NCBI RefSeq assembly: GCF_021534965.1
Contig: NZ_CP091037.1
Coordinates: 1,218,501 to 1,282,500 of the forward strand
Reading direction: 5' to 3'
DNA length: 64,000 bases
Origin: Muricauda sp. SCSIO 65647
GTDB lineage: Bacteria > Bacteroidota > Bacteroidia > Flavobacteriales > Flavobacteriaceae
This document shows, piece after piece, positions 51,901 through 61,230 of the stretch. Numbering within the stretch: the stretch's first letter is position 1; every line of letters starts with the position of its first letter. The notes under the pieces were generated by a model. The model was given only the letters and a program-made list of their open reading frames with translations, did not search any database and was not told the origin of the DNA. Position numbers and translations under genes: made by a program.

Positions 51901-52712
51901 GTCGTGAGTGTATTTTGCACCTGTGCATTCAAACCCCCATTATAGGGATCGGTCTCGGCATCGGTAAAAATGACCTGATCATTACTTGGCACCAGTTCAA
52001 GCGTTACGGCCAAATCGGTCTCAAAAACCTCATTGACACGGGTCAGTGTCGCATTGATGGCCGCAAGGGCATCAACCACCGTTCCGCCATGATAGTCAGT
52101 ATACTCACCCGTGGCCGAGACCGCAATTCGAAATTTTCTTAGGGTTTGGTCGTCGACTAAAACATTCGGAAAATTTCCCATGTCGCGAGCCATCGGCATG
52201 GTATTGCATACAAAAGAATCATCGCGCAATGCTTCTTTATCGCGTTGATAGGCAAGATATGTATTTTTTGAACCGCCCAATTTCTGCAAAAAAGATATAC
52301 TACGGGTCTGTAGATCAACGCACATGCCCTGAACACCCTTATGGGAAAAACTGAGGCGTAATCTGGCCGTACCATCTGCATTTATTCCCGTGTACGATTT
52401 TATGGATGGGTATTTACGTGCCAATTCTTCATGAAACACCGGGGTTTCCCTTAATTGAAAGCGGCCCAGGCTCCCATCCTCCAATGGATAAAAAACTTCA
52501 ATCGATATTTGGTCGGTGGCATGAAGTGTTTTTGCAAACATGGCCTCATCCAAAGAAAAGTAGTGCGCATTTTTCAATTCATCATCGTGCTTTACCACTG
52601 TAGATTTGGCAGATTGGGGAGGCAATAATTTCCAGTAGCCATCTTGGGCAGAAAGAGAAAACCAGCCCAAAAACATGGTTATTGATAAAACAAGATGTAA
52701 CTTAGCTTTCAT
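48951..52712 (-). CDS. Secreted reprolysin-type metalloprotease with T9SS sorting domain
   Basis: The 1253-residue protein starts at ATG 52712 (MKAKLHLVLSITMFLGWFSL signal peptide). After a propeptide comes a zinc protease with HELGHQFGANHTWSFESEG, the extended HExxHxxGxxH motif of reprolysin-like enzymes. An FN3-like domain follows (ILPEPMDFAVDTPVNPLFTW type, near residues 760-850), then a proprotein convertase P-domain (VNVSLELNHTFLEDLVINL, LGTWVLEIEDTASSDGGSL). The C-terminus (PIVFPNPTRNNISVYY, then GLPSGVYYLEVSAKG) is a type A T9SS sorting domain, so the protein should leave the cell by T9SS. The partner lipoprotein gene overlaps its stop. Confidence 0.93.
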   Translation of the reverse strand: MKAKLHLVLSITMFLGWFSLSAQDGYWKLLPPQSAKSTVVKHDDELKNAHYFSLDEAMFAKTLHATDQISIEVFYPLEDGSLGRFQLRETPVFHEELARKYPSIKSYTGINADGTARLRLSFSHKGVQGMCVDLQTRSISFLQKLGGSKNTYLAYQRDKEALRDDSFVCNTMPMARDMGNFPNVLVDDQTLRKFRIAVSATGEYTDYHGGTVVDALAAINATLTRVNEVFETDLAVTLELVPSNDQVIFTDAETDPYNGGLNAQVQNTLTTIIGEANYDVGHLFHKDNDNGNAGFIGSVCVDNRKGSAFASAETPEGDNFDLDYVAHELGHQFGANHTWSFESEGSDVQAEPASGTSIMGYAGIVGDNNVAPNGDDYFHYYSIVQIIDYLQTANCAETTVLTNAPPTVAPLQNYTIPKSTAFVLTANATDSDSGDVLTYTWEQIDSGVVTTETFGPENPSGANFRSLPPTTDPERYFPRLSEVAQGNLTQTDPPLNSAWETVSEIQRDLNFALTVRDNAAGGGQVVTATTSVSVINAAGPFEVLSQATGELYAAGSVQTVTWSVANTDVEPINAEKVDIFLSVDGGSSFPIQIADDVLNDGSAEVLLPSTGTDMARIMVKASDNIFFAVNSANFTIQEAQVVLDFESLEVETCQPNDLITSFVYDTSGGFNEVSTFTADAPTGLDVSFSPSTATADDTNVQVTFSNTGAVTEGNYPVTITSTAASVTQEVVLQVNLYDGTFEEVVLLEPMDFAVDTPVNPLFTWQDSPAHTSYDIEIATDVAFTDIVEAATISFNKYRSALLQPETVYYWRVKPKNGCGEGPFGTPFGFTTTLVDCESRDADDLPLEIRSDEATTISSSITILEDLSVADVNVSLELNHTFLEDLVINLISPSGTKVALVSKSCGNMNNINAVFDDDGNDISCGGDPAISGVVKPLGELASFAGESSLGTWVLEIEDTASSDGGSLQSFSLEICAEGTFRPDEDEDGVFDDGDDLCLGTPKGAEVDTSGCQVHRFATDNFTLQIQSESCRSNNDASISISAIDTSIDYTAVLSGNGLSDTANFNDTHDFQNLQAGDYTLCITGTIDTKVYQEQCFDLMVDEPDVLSVSSKLLIDARQVSLTLGGAVFYNVEVNGIVTQTTENELLIGLKKGLNTLKISSALPCQGIYEETFVVGTAPIVFPNPTRNNISVYYDAGNLPYEIKVFASDGQLVRNQSVNGENLQVDVTLSGLPSGVYYLEVSAKGYRQTQKVIKR

Positions 52713-52767
52713 GCAAAAAAGGGGCAACGTCAAGCACTAAAAATAAGCCTTTTATTCTTTTTGTTCA

Positions 52768-53706
52768 GTGGAAACAGTCCAAGGTATTTCTAATTTCGAC
52801 AAATCGCATCAGACCATTATCACCATCGGCACCTTTGATGGGGTGCACATTGGCCACCGCAAGATACTTGAACGCCTCACAAACAATGCCAAAGATTCTG
52901 GCCTGAGGTCAACGGTGCTTACTTTTTTCCCACATCCAAGGATGGTCTTGCAAAAAGACACCGATATCAAACTGTTGAACACCTTGGAGGAAAAGACCCA
53001 AATTCTGACAAAGATGGGATTAGACTATCTCATCGTACACCCCTTCACCAAACAATTTTCACGACTCTCGGCGACCGATTTTGTAAGGGATATTCTTGTA
53101 AACGGACTCAAGGCAAAGAAAGTGGTCATAGGCTATGACCACCGGTTCGGCCGCAATCGAAATGCAAACATCAACGATCTTAAAGCTTTTGGAGAGACCT
53201 TGGATTTTGAGGTGGAGGAAATTCCCGCACAAGAAATTGACGATGTCTCCGTCAGTTCCACAAAGATCAGAAAAGCACTGACAGTAGGCGATGTGGCCAC
53301 GGCCAATAACTATCTCGGCTACGCCTACATGCTCACCGGTACGGTCAAGAAAGGCAAAGAACTGGGGCGACAACTGGGTTTCCCCACGGCCAATCTGGTC
53401 ATTGCCGAAAACTTCAAGTTGATTCCCAAAAACGGGGCCTATGCGGTCAAGAGCAACATCGACGGCAAACAAGTATTGGGCATGATGAACATCGGACATA
53501 ATCCCACCGTCTCAAAAGAAAAAAATGGCGGCACCGAAAAGAACATTGAGGTACATTTCTTTGATTTCGATGACAATCTCTACGGGCAAAAGCTGCAGGT
53601 CGATGTTCTCGAAAGAATTCGTGACGAACACAAGTTCGATACAATTGAAGAACTGCGCCAACAGTTACAAAAAGATAAAAGTGTTGCTCTCAAGTTAATC
53701 GCTTAG
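52768..53706 (+). CDS. ribF: Bifunctional riboflavin kinase/FAD synthetase
   Basis: The 312-residue enzyme makes FMN and FAD. The FAD synthetase domain has TIGTFDGVHIGHRKILERL, then VIGYDHRFGRNRNAN and VSSTKIRKAL. The riboflavin kinase domain has GKELGRQLGFPTANLVIAEN, then LLNIGHNPTV-like NIGHNPTV, and IEVHFFDFDDNLYG. The start codon is GTG (52768); no ATG lies nearby in the right frame. It is divergent from the protease gene and followed 3 bases later by the HTTM gene. Confidence 0.95.
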   Translation: METVQGISNFDKSHQTIITIGTFDGVHIGHRKILERLTNNAKDSGLRSTVLTFFPHPRMVLQKDTDIKLLNTLEEKTQILTKMGLDYLIVHPFTKQFSRLSATDFVRDILVNGLKAKKVVIGYDHRFGRNRNANINDLKAFGETLDFEVEEIPAQEIDDVSVSSTKIRKALTVGDVATANNYLGYAYMLTGTVKKGKELGRQLGFPTANLVIAENFKLIPKNGAYAVKSNIDGKQVLGMMNIGHNPTVSKEKNGGTEKNIEVHFFDFDDNLYGQKLQVDVLERIRDEHKFDTIEELRQQLQKDKSVALKLIA

Positions 53707-53709
53707 GCC

Positions 53710-55026
53710 GTGGTGAAACAATTTCTCTTCAAACCGATCGACAATGCCCCACTGGTCGTATTTCGCATATTCTATGGTTTTTTGGTAGCCGCTGAATGTT
53801 ATGGGGCCATCGCTACCGGATGGGTCAGAAGAACGCTCATTGAACCCAAATTTACCTTTAACTTTATCGGTTTTGAATGGCTGCAGCCCTTACCCGACAA
53901 TGGTATGTACATCTACTTTGCCATTATGGGCACCTTGGGGCTCATGATGATGGTGGGACTTAAATATAGGGTCAGTGCGTTTGCCTTCGCGGTATTGTGG
54001 TCGGGGGTATATCTCATGCAAAAAACCTCGTATAACAACCACTATTATCTCTTGATGCTCTTGGCCTATATCATGGCATTTCTTCCTGCTCACCGAGACG
54101 CCTCGATAGATGCAAAACTGAACCCTTCGGCACAAACGAACATCATGCCCAATTATATAAGATGGTTCATCATCTCACAATTGTTCATTGTCTATACCTA
54201 TGCCTCCGTGGCAAAATTATACGGCGATTGGCTTGACTTCAGCATTATCGAGATTTTGATGAAGGGCAAAAAAGGGTATTTTTTGATCGGGGAGCTGTTG
54301 CAAGAAAAATGGCTGCATAAATGTGTGGCCGCTTTCGGCATTCTTTTTGACCTCTTGGTCGTGCCCGCCCTGCTCTGGAAACCCACCCGAAAGTGGGCAT
54401 TTGGCTTTTCGATATTCTTTCACCTGTTCAACAGCTATGTTTTCCGTATCGGTATCTTCCCCTATCTCTCGTTGGCCTTCACCGTATTCTTTTTTGCGCC
54501 ACAGACCATTCGCAATATTTTCCTTCGGAAAAAGAAAATCGATATCCCGACAGCACTTCCAAAGCCAAAAAAACATAGGTCGATCGTCACGATTGCCGCC
54601 ATTTATCTTGCCATACAAGTCGCCCTGCCCTTGCGCCATCATTTTTTTGAAGACCATGTGCTATGGACGGAAGAAGGCCATCGACTAAGCTGGCGCATGA
54701 TGCTCAGAACCCGTTCGGGCTCTCTTACGATAAAGGTCGTCAACAAAGAAACGGGTGAGAAGACCATTGTTGACCTTAACGAGTATCTGACCAAAAAACA
54801 GAAGCGAAAAGTGGCCTGTTACCCTGATTTCACTTGGCAATTTGCCCAATATCTGAAAAAAGAACATGCTCAAAAAGGAGAGGATATCTCGGTCTTTGTC
54901 AATAGCCGGGTCAAGGTCAACCAACGAAAATACCAATTGTTCATCGACCCCGAGGTAGATTTGGCCAGTGTGCCGTGGAAACATTTCTCGCACCACGAAT
55001 GGATAATGCCCTCTGGATGGGATTAA
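53710..55026 (+). CDS. HTTM-domain membrane protein (vitamin K-dependent carboxylase-like)
   Basis: The 438-residue protein with about seven membrane helices has the HTTM domain seen in vitamin K-dependent gamma-glutamyl carboxylase: PLVVFRIFYGFLVAAECYGA, then YLMQKTSYNNHYYLLMLLAY and FLPAHRDASID. The Lys residues and the soluble C-terminal domain (about 330-438) resemble carboxylase relatives in flavobacteria. The start is one of two consecutive GTG codons (53710 or 53713). Its position between ribF and serS is a common flavobacterial order. Whether it carboxylates proteins is unknown. Confidence 0.82.
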   Translation: MVKQFLFKPIDNAPLVVFRIFYGFLVAAECYGAIATGWVRRTLIEPKFTFNFIGFEWLQPLPDNGMYIYFAIMGTLGLMMMVGLKYRVSAFAFAVLWSGVYLMQKTSYNNHYYLLMLLAYIMAFLPAHRDASIDAKLNPSAQTNIMPNYIRWFIISQLFIVYTYASVAKLYGDWLDFSIIEILMKGKKGYFLIGELLQEKWLHKCVAAFGILFDLLVVPALLWKPTRKWAFGFSIFFHLFNSYVFRIGIFPYLSLAFTVFFFAPQTIRNIFLRKKKIDIPTALPKPKKHRSIVTIAAIYLAIQVALPLRHHFFEDHVLWTEEGHRLSWRMMLRTRSGSLTIKVVNKETGEKTIVDLNEYLTKKQKRKVACYPDFTWQFAQYLKKEHAQKGEDISVFVNSRVKVNQRKYQLFIDPEVDLASVPWKHFSHHEWIMPSGWD

Positions 55027-55052
55027 TTCTTTCCCTTTGATCAACTTTGCTG

Positions 55053-55060
55053 TAAATTTG
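55053..55060 (+). promoter_or_regulatory. -7 box TAAATTTG of serS
   Basis: TAAATTTG matches the consensus and lies 18 bases before the chosen serS ATG. It supports the start at 55079 and rejects the ATG-like start at 55037, which would lie upstream of the box. Confidence 0.5.
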
Positions 55061-55078
55061 CCCAGCAAAACCGATTTC

Positions 55079-56350
55079 ATGCTACAGTTACAGCGAATAC
55101 GTGAAGACAAAAAAGATATGGTCAAAGCCTTGGCCAAGCGCAACTTGGATGCAGAGGCCATGCTTGACGGCATATTGCGTTTGGATGAAAAAAGACGTGG
55201 CCTACAGACCGATCTTGACAATACCTTGGCAGCGTCGAACAAGCTGTCTAAAGAAATCGGTATGCTCTTTAAATCGGGCAAAGCGGCCGAAGCAAATGCC
55301 CTGAAGGAAAAAACGGCAGGTTTGAAAGAGCTATCAAAAAGTCTTTCCGATGACTTGAACGACACGGCCGAAGAATTGAAAAACCTATTGTACCAAATTC
55401 CGAATATTCCCCATGAATCAGTGCCGGCAGGCAGTTCAGAAGATGACAATGAAGAGACCTTTTCGGCAGGTGACATCCCCGAATTGCAAAAAGATGCACT
55501 ACCCCATTGGGAACTGGCCAAAGAGTATGACCTCATAGATTTTGAACTGGGCGTGAAAGTGACGGGTTCGGGCTTTCCCATCTACAAAGGCAAGGGTGCC
55601 AAGTTGCAACGTGCCCTGATCTCGTATTTTTTGGACAAGAATACCGAAGCGGGCTATACCGAGGTACAACCACCCCTATTGGTGAACGAGGCCTCTGGTT
55701 TTGGCACAGGGCAATTGCCCGACAAAGAGGGGCAGATGTACCATGTGCAGGCCGATGATCTTTATCTGATTCCGACCGCAGAGGTACCAATCACCAATAT
55801 GCTTCGTGATGAGATTTTAGTTGAAAATGATTTTCCGATCAAACTAACGGGCTACACCCCCTGTTTCAGAAGGGAGGCTGGCAGTTATGGTGCCCATGTT
55901 CGGGGCCTTAACCGATTGCACCAATTTGACAAGGTAGAAATCGTTCGTGTCGAACATCCTGAAAAATCTTATGAAGCGTTGAATGAAATGGTCGAACATG
56001 TAAAGGGTTTACTAAACGAACTGAAACTACCGTATCGAATTTTAAGGCTCTGTGGCGGTGATTTGGGCTTCACAGCTGCCCTTACCTACGATTTTGAGGT
56101 TTTTTCAACGGCCCAGGATCGATGGCTTGAAATCAGCTCGGTCTCAAACTTTGAGAGCTATCAGGCGAATCGTCTTAAACTTCGCTACAAAGATGAAAAC
56201 AACAAAAACCAATTGACTCATACCCTGAACGGCAGCGCCTTGGCCCTGCCCCGCCTCTTAGCAGGGATTTTGGAAAACTACCAAACCGACAAGGGAATCA
56301 AAATTCCCGAAGTGTTGGTACCTTATTGTGGTTTTGAGATTATCGATTGA
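55079..56350 (+). CDS. serS: Seryl-tRNA synthetase
   Basis: The 423-residue class II enzyme charges tRNA-Ser. An N-terminal coiled-coil arm (about 25-110) is followed by the class II core: motif 2 in TPCFRREAGSYGAHVRGLNR and LHQFDKVEIV, and motif 3 in GSALALPRLLAGILENYQ. The conserved TAEVPITN and SSVSNFESYQANR segments are present. The chosen start MLQLQRIREDKK matches the family start without the leading beta residue block. It follows the HTTM gene by 52 bases. Confidence 0.96.
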   Translation: MLQLQRIREDKKDMVKALAKRNLDAEAMLDGILRLDEKRRGLQTDLDNTLAASNKLSKEIGMLFKSGKAAEANALKEKTAGLKELSKSLSDDLNDTAEELKNLLYQIPNIPHESVPAGSSEDDNEETFSAGDIPELQKDALPHWELAKEYDLIDFELGVKVTGSGFPIYKGKGAKLQRALISYFLDKNTEAGYTEVQPPLLVNEASGFGTGQLPDKEGQMYHVQADDLYLIPTAEVPITNMLRDEILVENDFPIKLTGYTPCFRREAGSYGAHVRGLNRLHQFDKVEIVRVEHPEKSYEALNEMVEHVKGLLNELKLPYRILRLCGGDLGFTAALTYDFEVFSTAQDRWLEISSVSNFESYQANRLKLRYKDENNKNQLTHTLNGSALALPRLLAGILENYQTDKGIKIPEVLVPYCGFEIID

Positions 56351-56368
56351 TCGCTTTTTTGAGAATTG

Positions 56369-56555
56369 GTTAGGGCATGTCTAAAAAGAATATGCGCTAA
56401 GCATCAATACCCCGTGGCTCGGGCAAAGCAATGGTTTGAGAAGTTTATCAAGATAGACGATGAGCAGTATGCAGAGCGACCTGTATAGGGCGATGCCGAA
56501 GGATGGTTAGCGAGATATTGGTTCTTGCAACAAGGTTTTTAAACATGCCCTTAAC
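56369..56555. mobile_element. MITE-like element with 15-20-base terminal inverted repeats
   Basis: The left end GTTAGGGCATGTCTAAAAA (56369-56387) is the inverted complement of the right end TTTTTAAACATGCCCTTAAC (56536-56555), differing by one substitution and one extra base. The inside (about 150 bases) has no intact gene, though one frame reads AKQWFEKFIKIDDEQYAE before a stop, perhaps a remnant. Size and ends fit a non-autonomous transposable element between serS and the TPR gene. Confidence 0.65.
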
Positions 56556-56589
56556 AGAAAACCATCTTTTTCTCCATTATCTTTGAGCA

Positions 56590-58374
56590 ATGCGATTGAT
56601 TTATTTCGTTACTTTTTTACTGTTTTTCACTACTGCCAATGCTCAAGAAGACTTTTTGGCAAAACAGTATTTCAATGATGGAGATTACAAAAAGGCCGTG
56701 GTTTTTTATGAAAAGTTGGTCAAGAAAAATCCACGGAGAACCGATTATGCCGAAGGTCTTGTAGCCTGCTACCAGCAATTGGAACGTTATGGGGAGGCAG
56801 AAGAATTCTTATTGAAAAAAATCGAGCAAAGCTATGCCTTTCCCACTTTTTTTATAGAGCTGGGCTATAACTATACCCTCCAAAACCAACATGAGAAGGC
56901 AGACCATTACTATGATATGGCCATTAGAAAAATTGACGAGAACCCTAATTATGGTCATAGCATAGGGGCGCGTTTTCAACAATATGCCCTTTTAGATGAG
57001 GCCATAAACGCCTACACACGGGCCATGGCCTTGAAGCCCGACCTGAACTATGATTTTCAATTGGCGCGAATCTATGGTGAAAAGGGCGAAATTGACCATA
57101 TGTTCGAGGCCTATCTTAATTTAATACGGTTGGGCAAATCATCGCTCTCAAATGTACTGCGGTATATCGACGGTTTCATCTCTGAAGACGCACAAGACGA
57201 GAACAATATGAAGCTGCGCCAAATATTGCTCACCAAAGCGCAAAAGAACCCTGATATACTCTGGAACGAAATGCTCAGTTGGTTGTTTGTTCAACAACGG
57301 CAATATCAAAGTGCCTTTGCCCAAGAAAGGGCCATTTATAAACGTTCAGAGACAAACTCAGTTGAACGTCTTCAGTATTTGGGAAACATAGCCCTTGAAG
57401 AAGAGGATTTTGATACGGCAGGGGATATTTATGTCTTTGTACTCAAGAATACCGAAGACCCCTCTGCCAAACTGAATGCCGAATTGAACCTAGTGGAAAT
57501 CGACCTTGTCAACGCATCGAAAAAAGATCTTGAAGATATCGACAAACGCTATCAGGATCTTCTTGACCAATATGGTTACCAAAACCAGACCATTGCGCTT
57601 CAGATTGCCTATGCCAATTTTTTGACTTTTAGACGCGAGACCCCCGAACCGGCCATTGATGTATTAAAGAAGAGTCTTGCAACTGCTTTGGGGAGATTTC
57701 CCGGAGCCAACCTAAAATTGGCCCTGGGCAACATTTTGGTATTTGACCGACGTTTCAATGAGGCGCTCATTTACTTCACGCAAGTGCAAAAAAGCCTCAA
57801 AAATGACGTTCTGGGCCAAGAGGCCCGTTTTAAGGTGGCGCAGACCAGCTTTTATAAAGGTGATTTTGATTGGGCACTGACCCAATTGAAGGTATTGCGC
57901 AGCTCAACTTCCCAATTGATCGCCAATGACGCCATGCAATTGAGCCTTTTGATTTCAGATAACTCACTTGAAGATTCTACCCAGACCGCCCTGAAAAAAT
58001 ATGCCCGTGCCGATTTGTTGGCCTACCAAAACAAGACTGATGCCGCAATTGAAGTTTTGGAAGATATTCTACAAAACCACAAGGGCGAAAAAATCGAGGA
58101 CGAGGCCCTTTTGAGACAGGCCCAACTTCATGAGAAGAAGAAGCAATACGAAAAGGCCCGTTTCAATTACCAAAAAATCGTGGAATTCTACTCCCAAGAC
58201 ATTTTGGCCGATGACGCCCATTTTGCCTTGGCCGAGCTATACCGAAAAAAGCTGGATAGTCCTGAAAAGGCAAAGCCCCATTATGAGAAAATTATCTATA
58301 GCTTTGAAGACAGCTATTATTTTCCACAGGCTCGTAAAAATTTTCGTATTTTAAGGGGCGATTCCATTAACTGA
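56590..58374 (+). CDS. Exported TPR-repeat protein
   Basis: The 594-residue protein has a signal peptide (MRLIYFVTFLLFFTTANAQE) and multiple tetratricopeptide repeats, for example DYKKAVVFYEKLVKKNPRRT, ALLDEAINAYTRAMALKP and RFNEALIYFTQVQKSL. A final set resembles a BamD/YbgF-type scaffold (YEKARFNYQKIVEFYSQDIL, then DDAHFALAELY and PEKAKPHYEKIIYSF). It is predicted periplasmic and mediates protein contacts. Homologues follow serS in other flavobacteria. The binding partner is unknown. Confidence 0.88.
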   Translation: MRLIYFVTFLLFFTTANAQEDFLAKQYFNDGDYKKAVVFYEKLVKKNPRRTDYAEGLVACYQQLERYGEAEEFLLKKIEQSYAFPTFFIELGYNYTLQNQHEKADHYYDMAIRKIDENPNYGHSIGARFQQYALLDEAINAYTRAMALKPDLNYDFQLARIYGEKGEIDHMFEAYLNLIRLGKSSLSNVLRYIDGFISEDAQDENNMKLRQILLTKAQKNPDILWNEMLSWLFVQQRQYQSAFAQERAIYKRSETNSVERLQYLGNIALEEEDFDTAGDIYVFVLKNTEDPSAKLNAELNLVEIDLVNASKKDLEDIDKRYQDLLDQYGYQNQTIALQIAYANFLTFRRETPEPAIDVLKKSLATALGRFPGANLKLALGNILVFDRRFNEALIYFTQVQKSLKNDVLGQEARFKVAQTSFYKGDFDWALTQLKVLRSSTSQLIANDAMQLSLLISDNSLEDSTQTALKKYARADLLAYQNKTDAAIEVLEDILQNHKGEKIEDEALLRQAQLHEKKKQYEKARFNYQKIVEFYSQDILADDAHFALAELYRKKLDSPEKAKPHYEKIIYSFEDSYYFPQARKNFRILRGDSIN

Positions 58375-58404
58375 CACTTCCCCCGGACAGTTAATTTCTA
58401 TGGA

Positions 58405-58722
58405 ATGTATATCTATAACGTAACCATCAATATCGACGACAGCGTACACGACCAATGGCTTGATTGGATGCGTGATGAACACATTCCTGATATGCTGGCC
58501 ACCGGCAAGTTCACTGCTGCCAAAATGTGCCGTGTGATGGTCGATGAAGAAATGGGCGGCACCACCTATTCCATTCAATACACTTCAAAAGACAAGGACA
58601 CCTTATCGAGTTACTATAAAGAAGATGCAGATAGATTGCGCAATGAGGGTGTAACACGGTTTGCAAACAAATTTGTGGCCTTCAGAACAGAACTCGAACT
58701 CATAAATGAACAATCAATATGA
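58405..58722 (+). CDS. DUF4286 family protein
   Basis: The 105-residue protein matches DUF4286: MYIYNVTINIDDSVHDQWLD, then WMRDEHIPDMLATGKFTAAK. The fold is probably dimeric alpha-beta barrel-like, with no catalytic signature that I can name. It overlaps the next gene by 4 bases (ATGA) and lies upstream of rsmA, a usual order in Flavobacteriaceae. Confidence 0.85.
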   Translation: MYIYNVTINIDDSVHDQWLDWMRDEHIPDMLATGKFTAAKMCRVMVDEEMGGTTYSIQYTSKDKDTLSSYYKEDADRLRNEGVTRFANKFVAFRTELELINEQSI

Positions 58723-59036
58723 TGACCACGCAACGCTATTTCTGTTATTGCGATATGCAGACCAGCGAAAGACAACTAGAAATTTTGGGAAGGAAAATTA
58801 CCGGCAAAAAAGACATTCTTTCAGGGTTTAAAATGATTGGGGTAGAAGGTTTCGAAGAGCCGTTTGCCACCAGATCGGCAAAACCCCATGATCAAGTCGG
58901 GGGAACCCTGTACAACATTTCGTTCGTGGATCTTTTTCATTTAGATGAATACGAGAAACAGTTCAATACCACAAGAATCAAGGCCAAATTAAAATCTGGG
59001 CTGATGGCTTGGGTATATATATACGGTCTCAATTAG
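58719..59036 (+). CDS. AIG2/gamma-glutamylcyclotransferase-like protein
   Basis: The 105-residue protein has the order of the AIG2 fold: YFCYCDMQTSERQLEILGRK, then GGTLYNISFVDLFHLDEYEK and MAWVYIYGLN. Glu in DEYEK corresponds to the catalytic Glu of gamma-glutamylcyclotransferases. The substrate is unknown, and the usual YGSL motif at the N-terminus is changed to YCDM, so activity is uncertain. It is coupled to the DUF4286 gene and precedes rsmA by 16 bases. Confidence 0.7.
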   Translation: MMTTQRYFCYCDMQTSERQLEILGRKITGKKDILSGFKMIGVEGFEEPFATRSAKPHDQVGGTLYNISFVDLFHLDEYEKQFNTTRIKAKLKSGLMAWVYIYGLN

Positions 59037-59052
59037 AAAACAATAAAAATAG

Positions 59053-59877
59053 ATGCCCAAAGACGCTGTCAAGAACAGCCACAAAAAGTCTTCCGTAAGG
59101 CCTAAAAAGTATCTTGGCCAACATTTTCTGAAAGATGAGGCCATTGCAGAAAAAATTGCGGGCACCCTTTCCTTTGAAAATTATAGAAAAGTTCTTGAAA
59201 TTGGCCCTGGTACCGGTATACTGACCAAATACCTTTTACTAAAAGACATTGATTTGGTGGCCATGGATGTCGATTCAGAATCGATTCAATACCTCGGCCA
59301 AAAGTTTGCCCAAGACCAAAAGAACAATGATTTCACGATAGTTGGGGCCGATTTTCTGAAACACGACCTGAAAGAACTTTTTAACGACCAACAATTTGCC
59401 ATAATCGGAAACTTCCCATACAACATTTCGAGCCAAATCGTTTTTAAGACCTTGCAAATACGTTCACAAGTCCCCGAGTTCTCCGGAATGTTTCAAAAAG
59501 AGGTGGCACAGCGCATCTGTGCCAAAGAAGGCAGCAAAACCTATGGTATACTTTCGGTACTGACACAAGCCTATTACAATGCCGAATACCTGTTCACCGT
59601 GCCGCCACATGTTTTTCATCCGCCACCAAAGGTAGAATCCGGTGTCATACGACTCACAAGAAAGAACCCATACCATCTTGAATGCAACGAAGCTTTGTTT
59701 CAACGAGTGGTAAAGACCGCTTTCAACCAAAGGCGAAAAACCTTGCGCAACAGCCTAAAAAGTTTGGGCCTCTCAGATTATCTAAAAGAAGATGCTATCT
59801 TTGACCGGCGCCCTGAACAGCTATCGGTAGCTGACTTCACGGCGTTGGTGAAGAAGATAGGCAATGACTCCGTTTAA
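59053..59877 (+). CDS. rsmA: 16S rRNA dimethyladenosine transferase (KsgA)
   Basis: The 274-residue enzyme dimethylates two adenines near the 3' end of 16S rRNA. Motifs are [12 protein letters not shown], the SAM site [16 protein letters not shown], and the catalytic [14 protein letters not shown]. The C-terminal helical domain has [20 protein letters not shown]. Its end overlaps the mgtE start by 14 bases. Length and motifs match the family fully. Confidence 0.96.
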   Translation: MPKDAVKNSHKKSSVRPKKYLGQHFLKDEAIAEKIAGTLSFENYRKVLEIGPGTGILTKYLLLKDIDLVAMDVDSESIQYLGQKFAQDQKNNDFTIVGADFLKHDLKELFNDQQFAIIGNFPYNISSQIVFKTLQIRSQVPEFSGMFQKEVAQRICAKEGSKTYGILSVLTQAYYNAEYLFTVPPHVFHPPPKVESGVIRLTRKNPYHLECNEALFQRVVKTAFNQRRKTLRNSLKSLGLSDYLKEDAIFDRRPEQLSVADFTALVKKIGNDSV

Positions 59878-61216
59878 ACTCACAGATGAGCTGTTAGAAC
59901 AGATCAAGCAATTGATCGACAACAACGAAAATCAGGGGCTTCGGTCAATGATGAAAGAATTTCATTATGCCGATGTGGCCGAGATTGCGGATGAGCTGAA
60001 TACCGAAGAGGCCACCTATCTCATCAAACTGCTTGACAGCGAAAAGACCTCAGACGTGCTCACCGAAATGGACGAAGACGTTCGTGAAGCGGTTCTGAAC
60101 AATCTTTCGGCCAAAGAAATCGCTGAAGAACTTGAGGAATTGGACACCGATGATGCCGCAGACATCGTTGGTGAACTGCCCCAAGAGATCGTGCAAGAGG
60201 TCATCTCTGAAATCGAAGACAAAGAACACGCCAAAGATATCGTAGATCTTTTGCGCTATGATGAAAACTCTGCCGGTGGACTGATGGCCAAAGAGCTGGT
60301 CAAGGTGAACGAAAACTGGACGGTGCTCAACTGCGTCGGCGAAATGAGAAAACAGGCCGAGAACGTGACCCGGGTGCATTCTATTTACGTGGTTGACGAT
60401 GAAGAAAAACTAAAGGGGCGATTGTCTCTAAAAGACCTGCTGACCGCATCAACAACAACACACATTCGAGATGTTTACATTCCCAAAGTAGATTCGGTGA
60501 ATGTGAGCGAGAAACCCGAAGAAGTGGCCAAGATCATGCAGAAATATGACCTAGAAGCCATACCCGTTGTAGATGAAATAGGTCGTCTGGTGGGTCGAAT
60601 CACCATTGACGATATCGTCGATGTCATTCGTGATGAAGCCGAAAAAGATTATCAATTGGCAGCGGGTATCTCACAAGATGTCGAAGCTGACGACAGTATC
60701 TGGGAACTCACCCGTGCACGGTTACCCTGGCTCATATTGGGTTTACTGGGCGGCTTGGGAGCCGCGGCCATTATGGGAGGTTTTGAAGAAATGATAAGCA
60801 GGCATGCCATTCTTTTTTACTTTACGCCGTTGATAGCCGCCATGGCCGGTAACGTTGGGGTGCAATCGAGTGCCATTATCGTACAGGGCCTGGCGAATGA
60901 CGATTTAAAGGGGAGTATCGGAAACCGTTTGGTGAAAGAAATGCTCTTGGCCTTGTTAAATGGACTGATTCTCGCCGCACTGTTGTTACTGTTCACCTGG
61001 ATATGGAAAGGCACCTTTGATACGGCCGTCGCCATTTCGCTTTCATTGGTTGTCGTCATCGTGGTGGCCGGCCTTATCGGTACCTTTATTCCGTTGTTCT
61101 TGCATAAACGAAGTATTGACCCTGCGATTGCCACGGGCCCTTTCATCACCACTAGCAATGATATTTTTGGTATCTTGATATATTTCTGGATAGCCAAACT
61201 GATTCTCGGTATTTAA
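59864..61216 (+). CDS. mgtE: Magnesium transporter MgtE
   Basis: The 450-residue transporter has an N-terminal acidic helical domain (about 1-130), a CBS pair (about 135-255, [20 protein letters not shown] and [20 protein letters not shown]), and five C-terminal membrane helices with [15 protein letters not shown] and [17 protein letters not shown]. In known MgtE the cytoplasmic domains sense magnesium and close the channel. It overlaps rsmA and is expected to be co-transcribed with it. Confidence 0.95.
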   Translation: MTPFKLTDELLEQIKQLIDNNENQGLRSMMKEFHYADVAEIADELNTEEATYLIKLLDSEKTSDVLTEMDEDVREAVLNNLSAKEIAEELEELDTDDAADIVGELPQEIVQEVISEIEDKEHAKDIVDLLRYDENSAGGLMAKELVKVNENWTVLNCVGEMRKQAENVTRVHSIYVVDDEEKLKGRLSLKDLLTASTTTHIRDVYIPKVDSVNVSEKPEEVAKIMQKYDLEAIPVVDEIGRLVGRITIDDIVDVIRDEAEKDYQLAAGISQDVEADDSIWELTRARLPWLILGLLGGLGAAAIMGGFEEMISRHAILFYFTPLIAAMAGNVGVQSSAIIVQGLANDDLKGSIGNRLVKEMLLALLNGLILAALLLLFTWIWKGTFDTAVAISLSLVVVIVVAGLIGTFIPLFLHKRSIDPAIATGPFITTSNDIFGILIYFWIAKLILGI

Positions 61217-61230
61217 TTTTCACTCCACTC

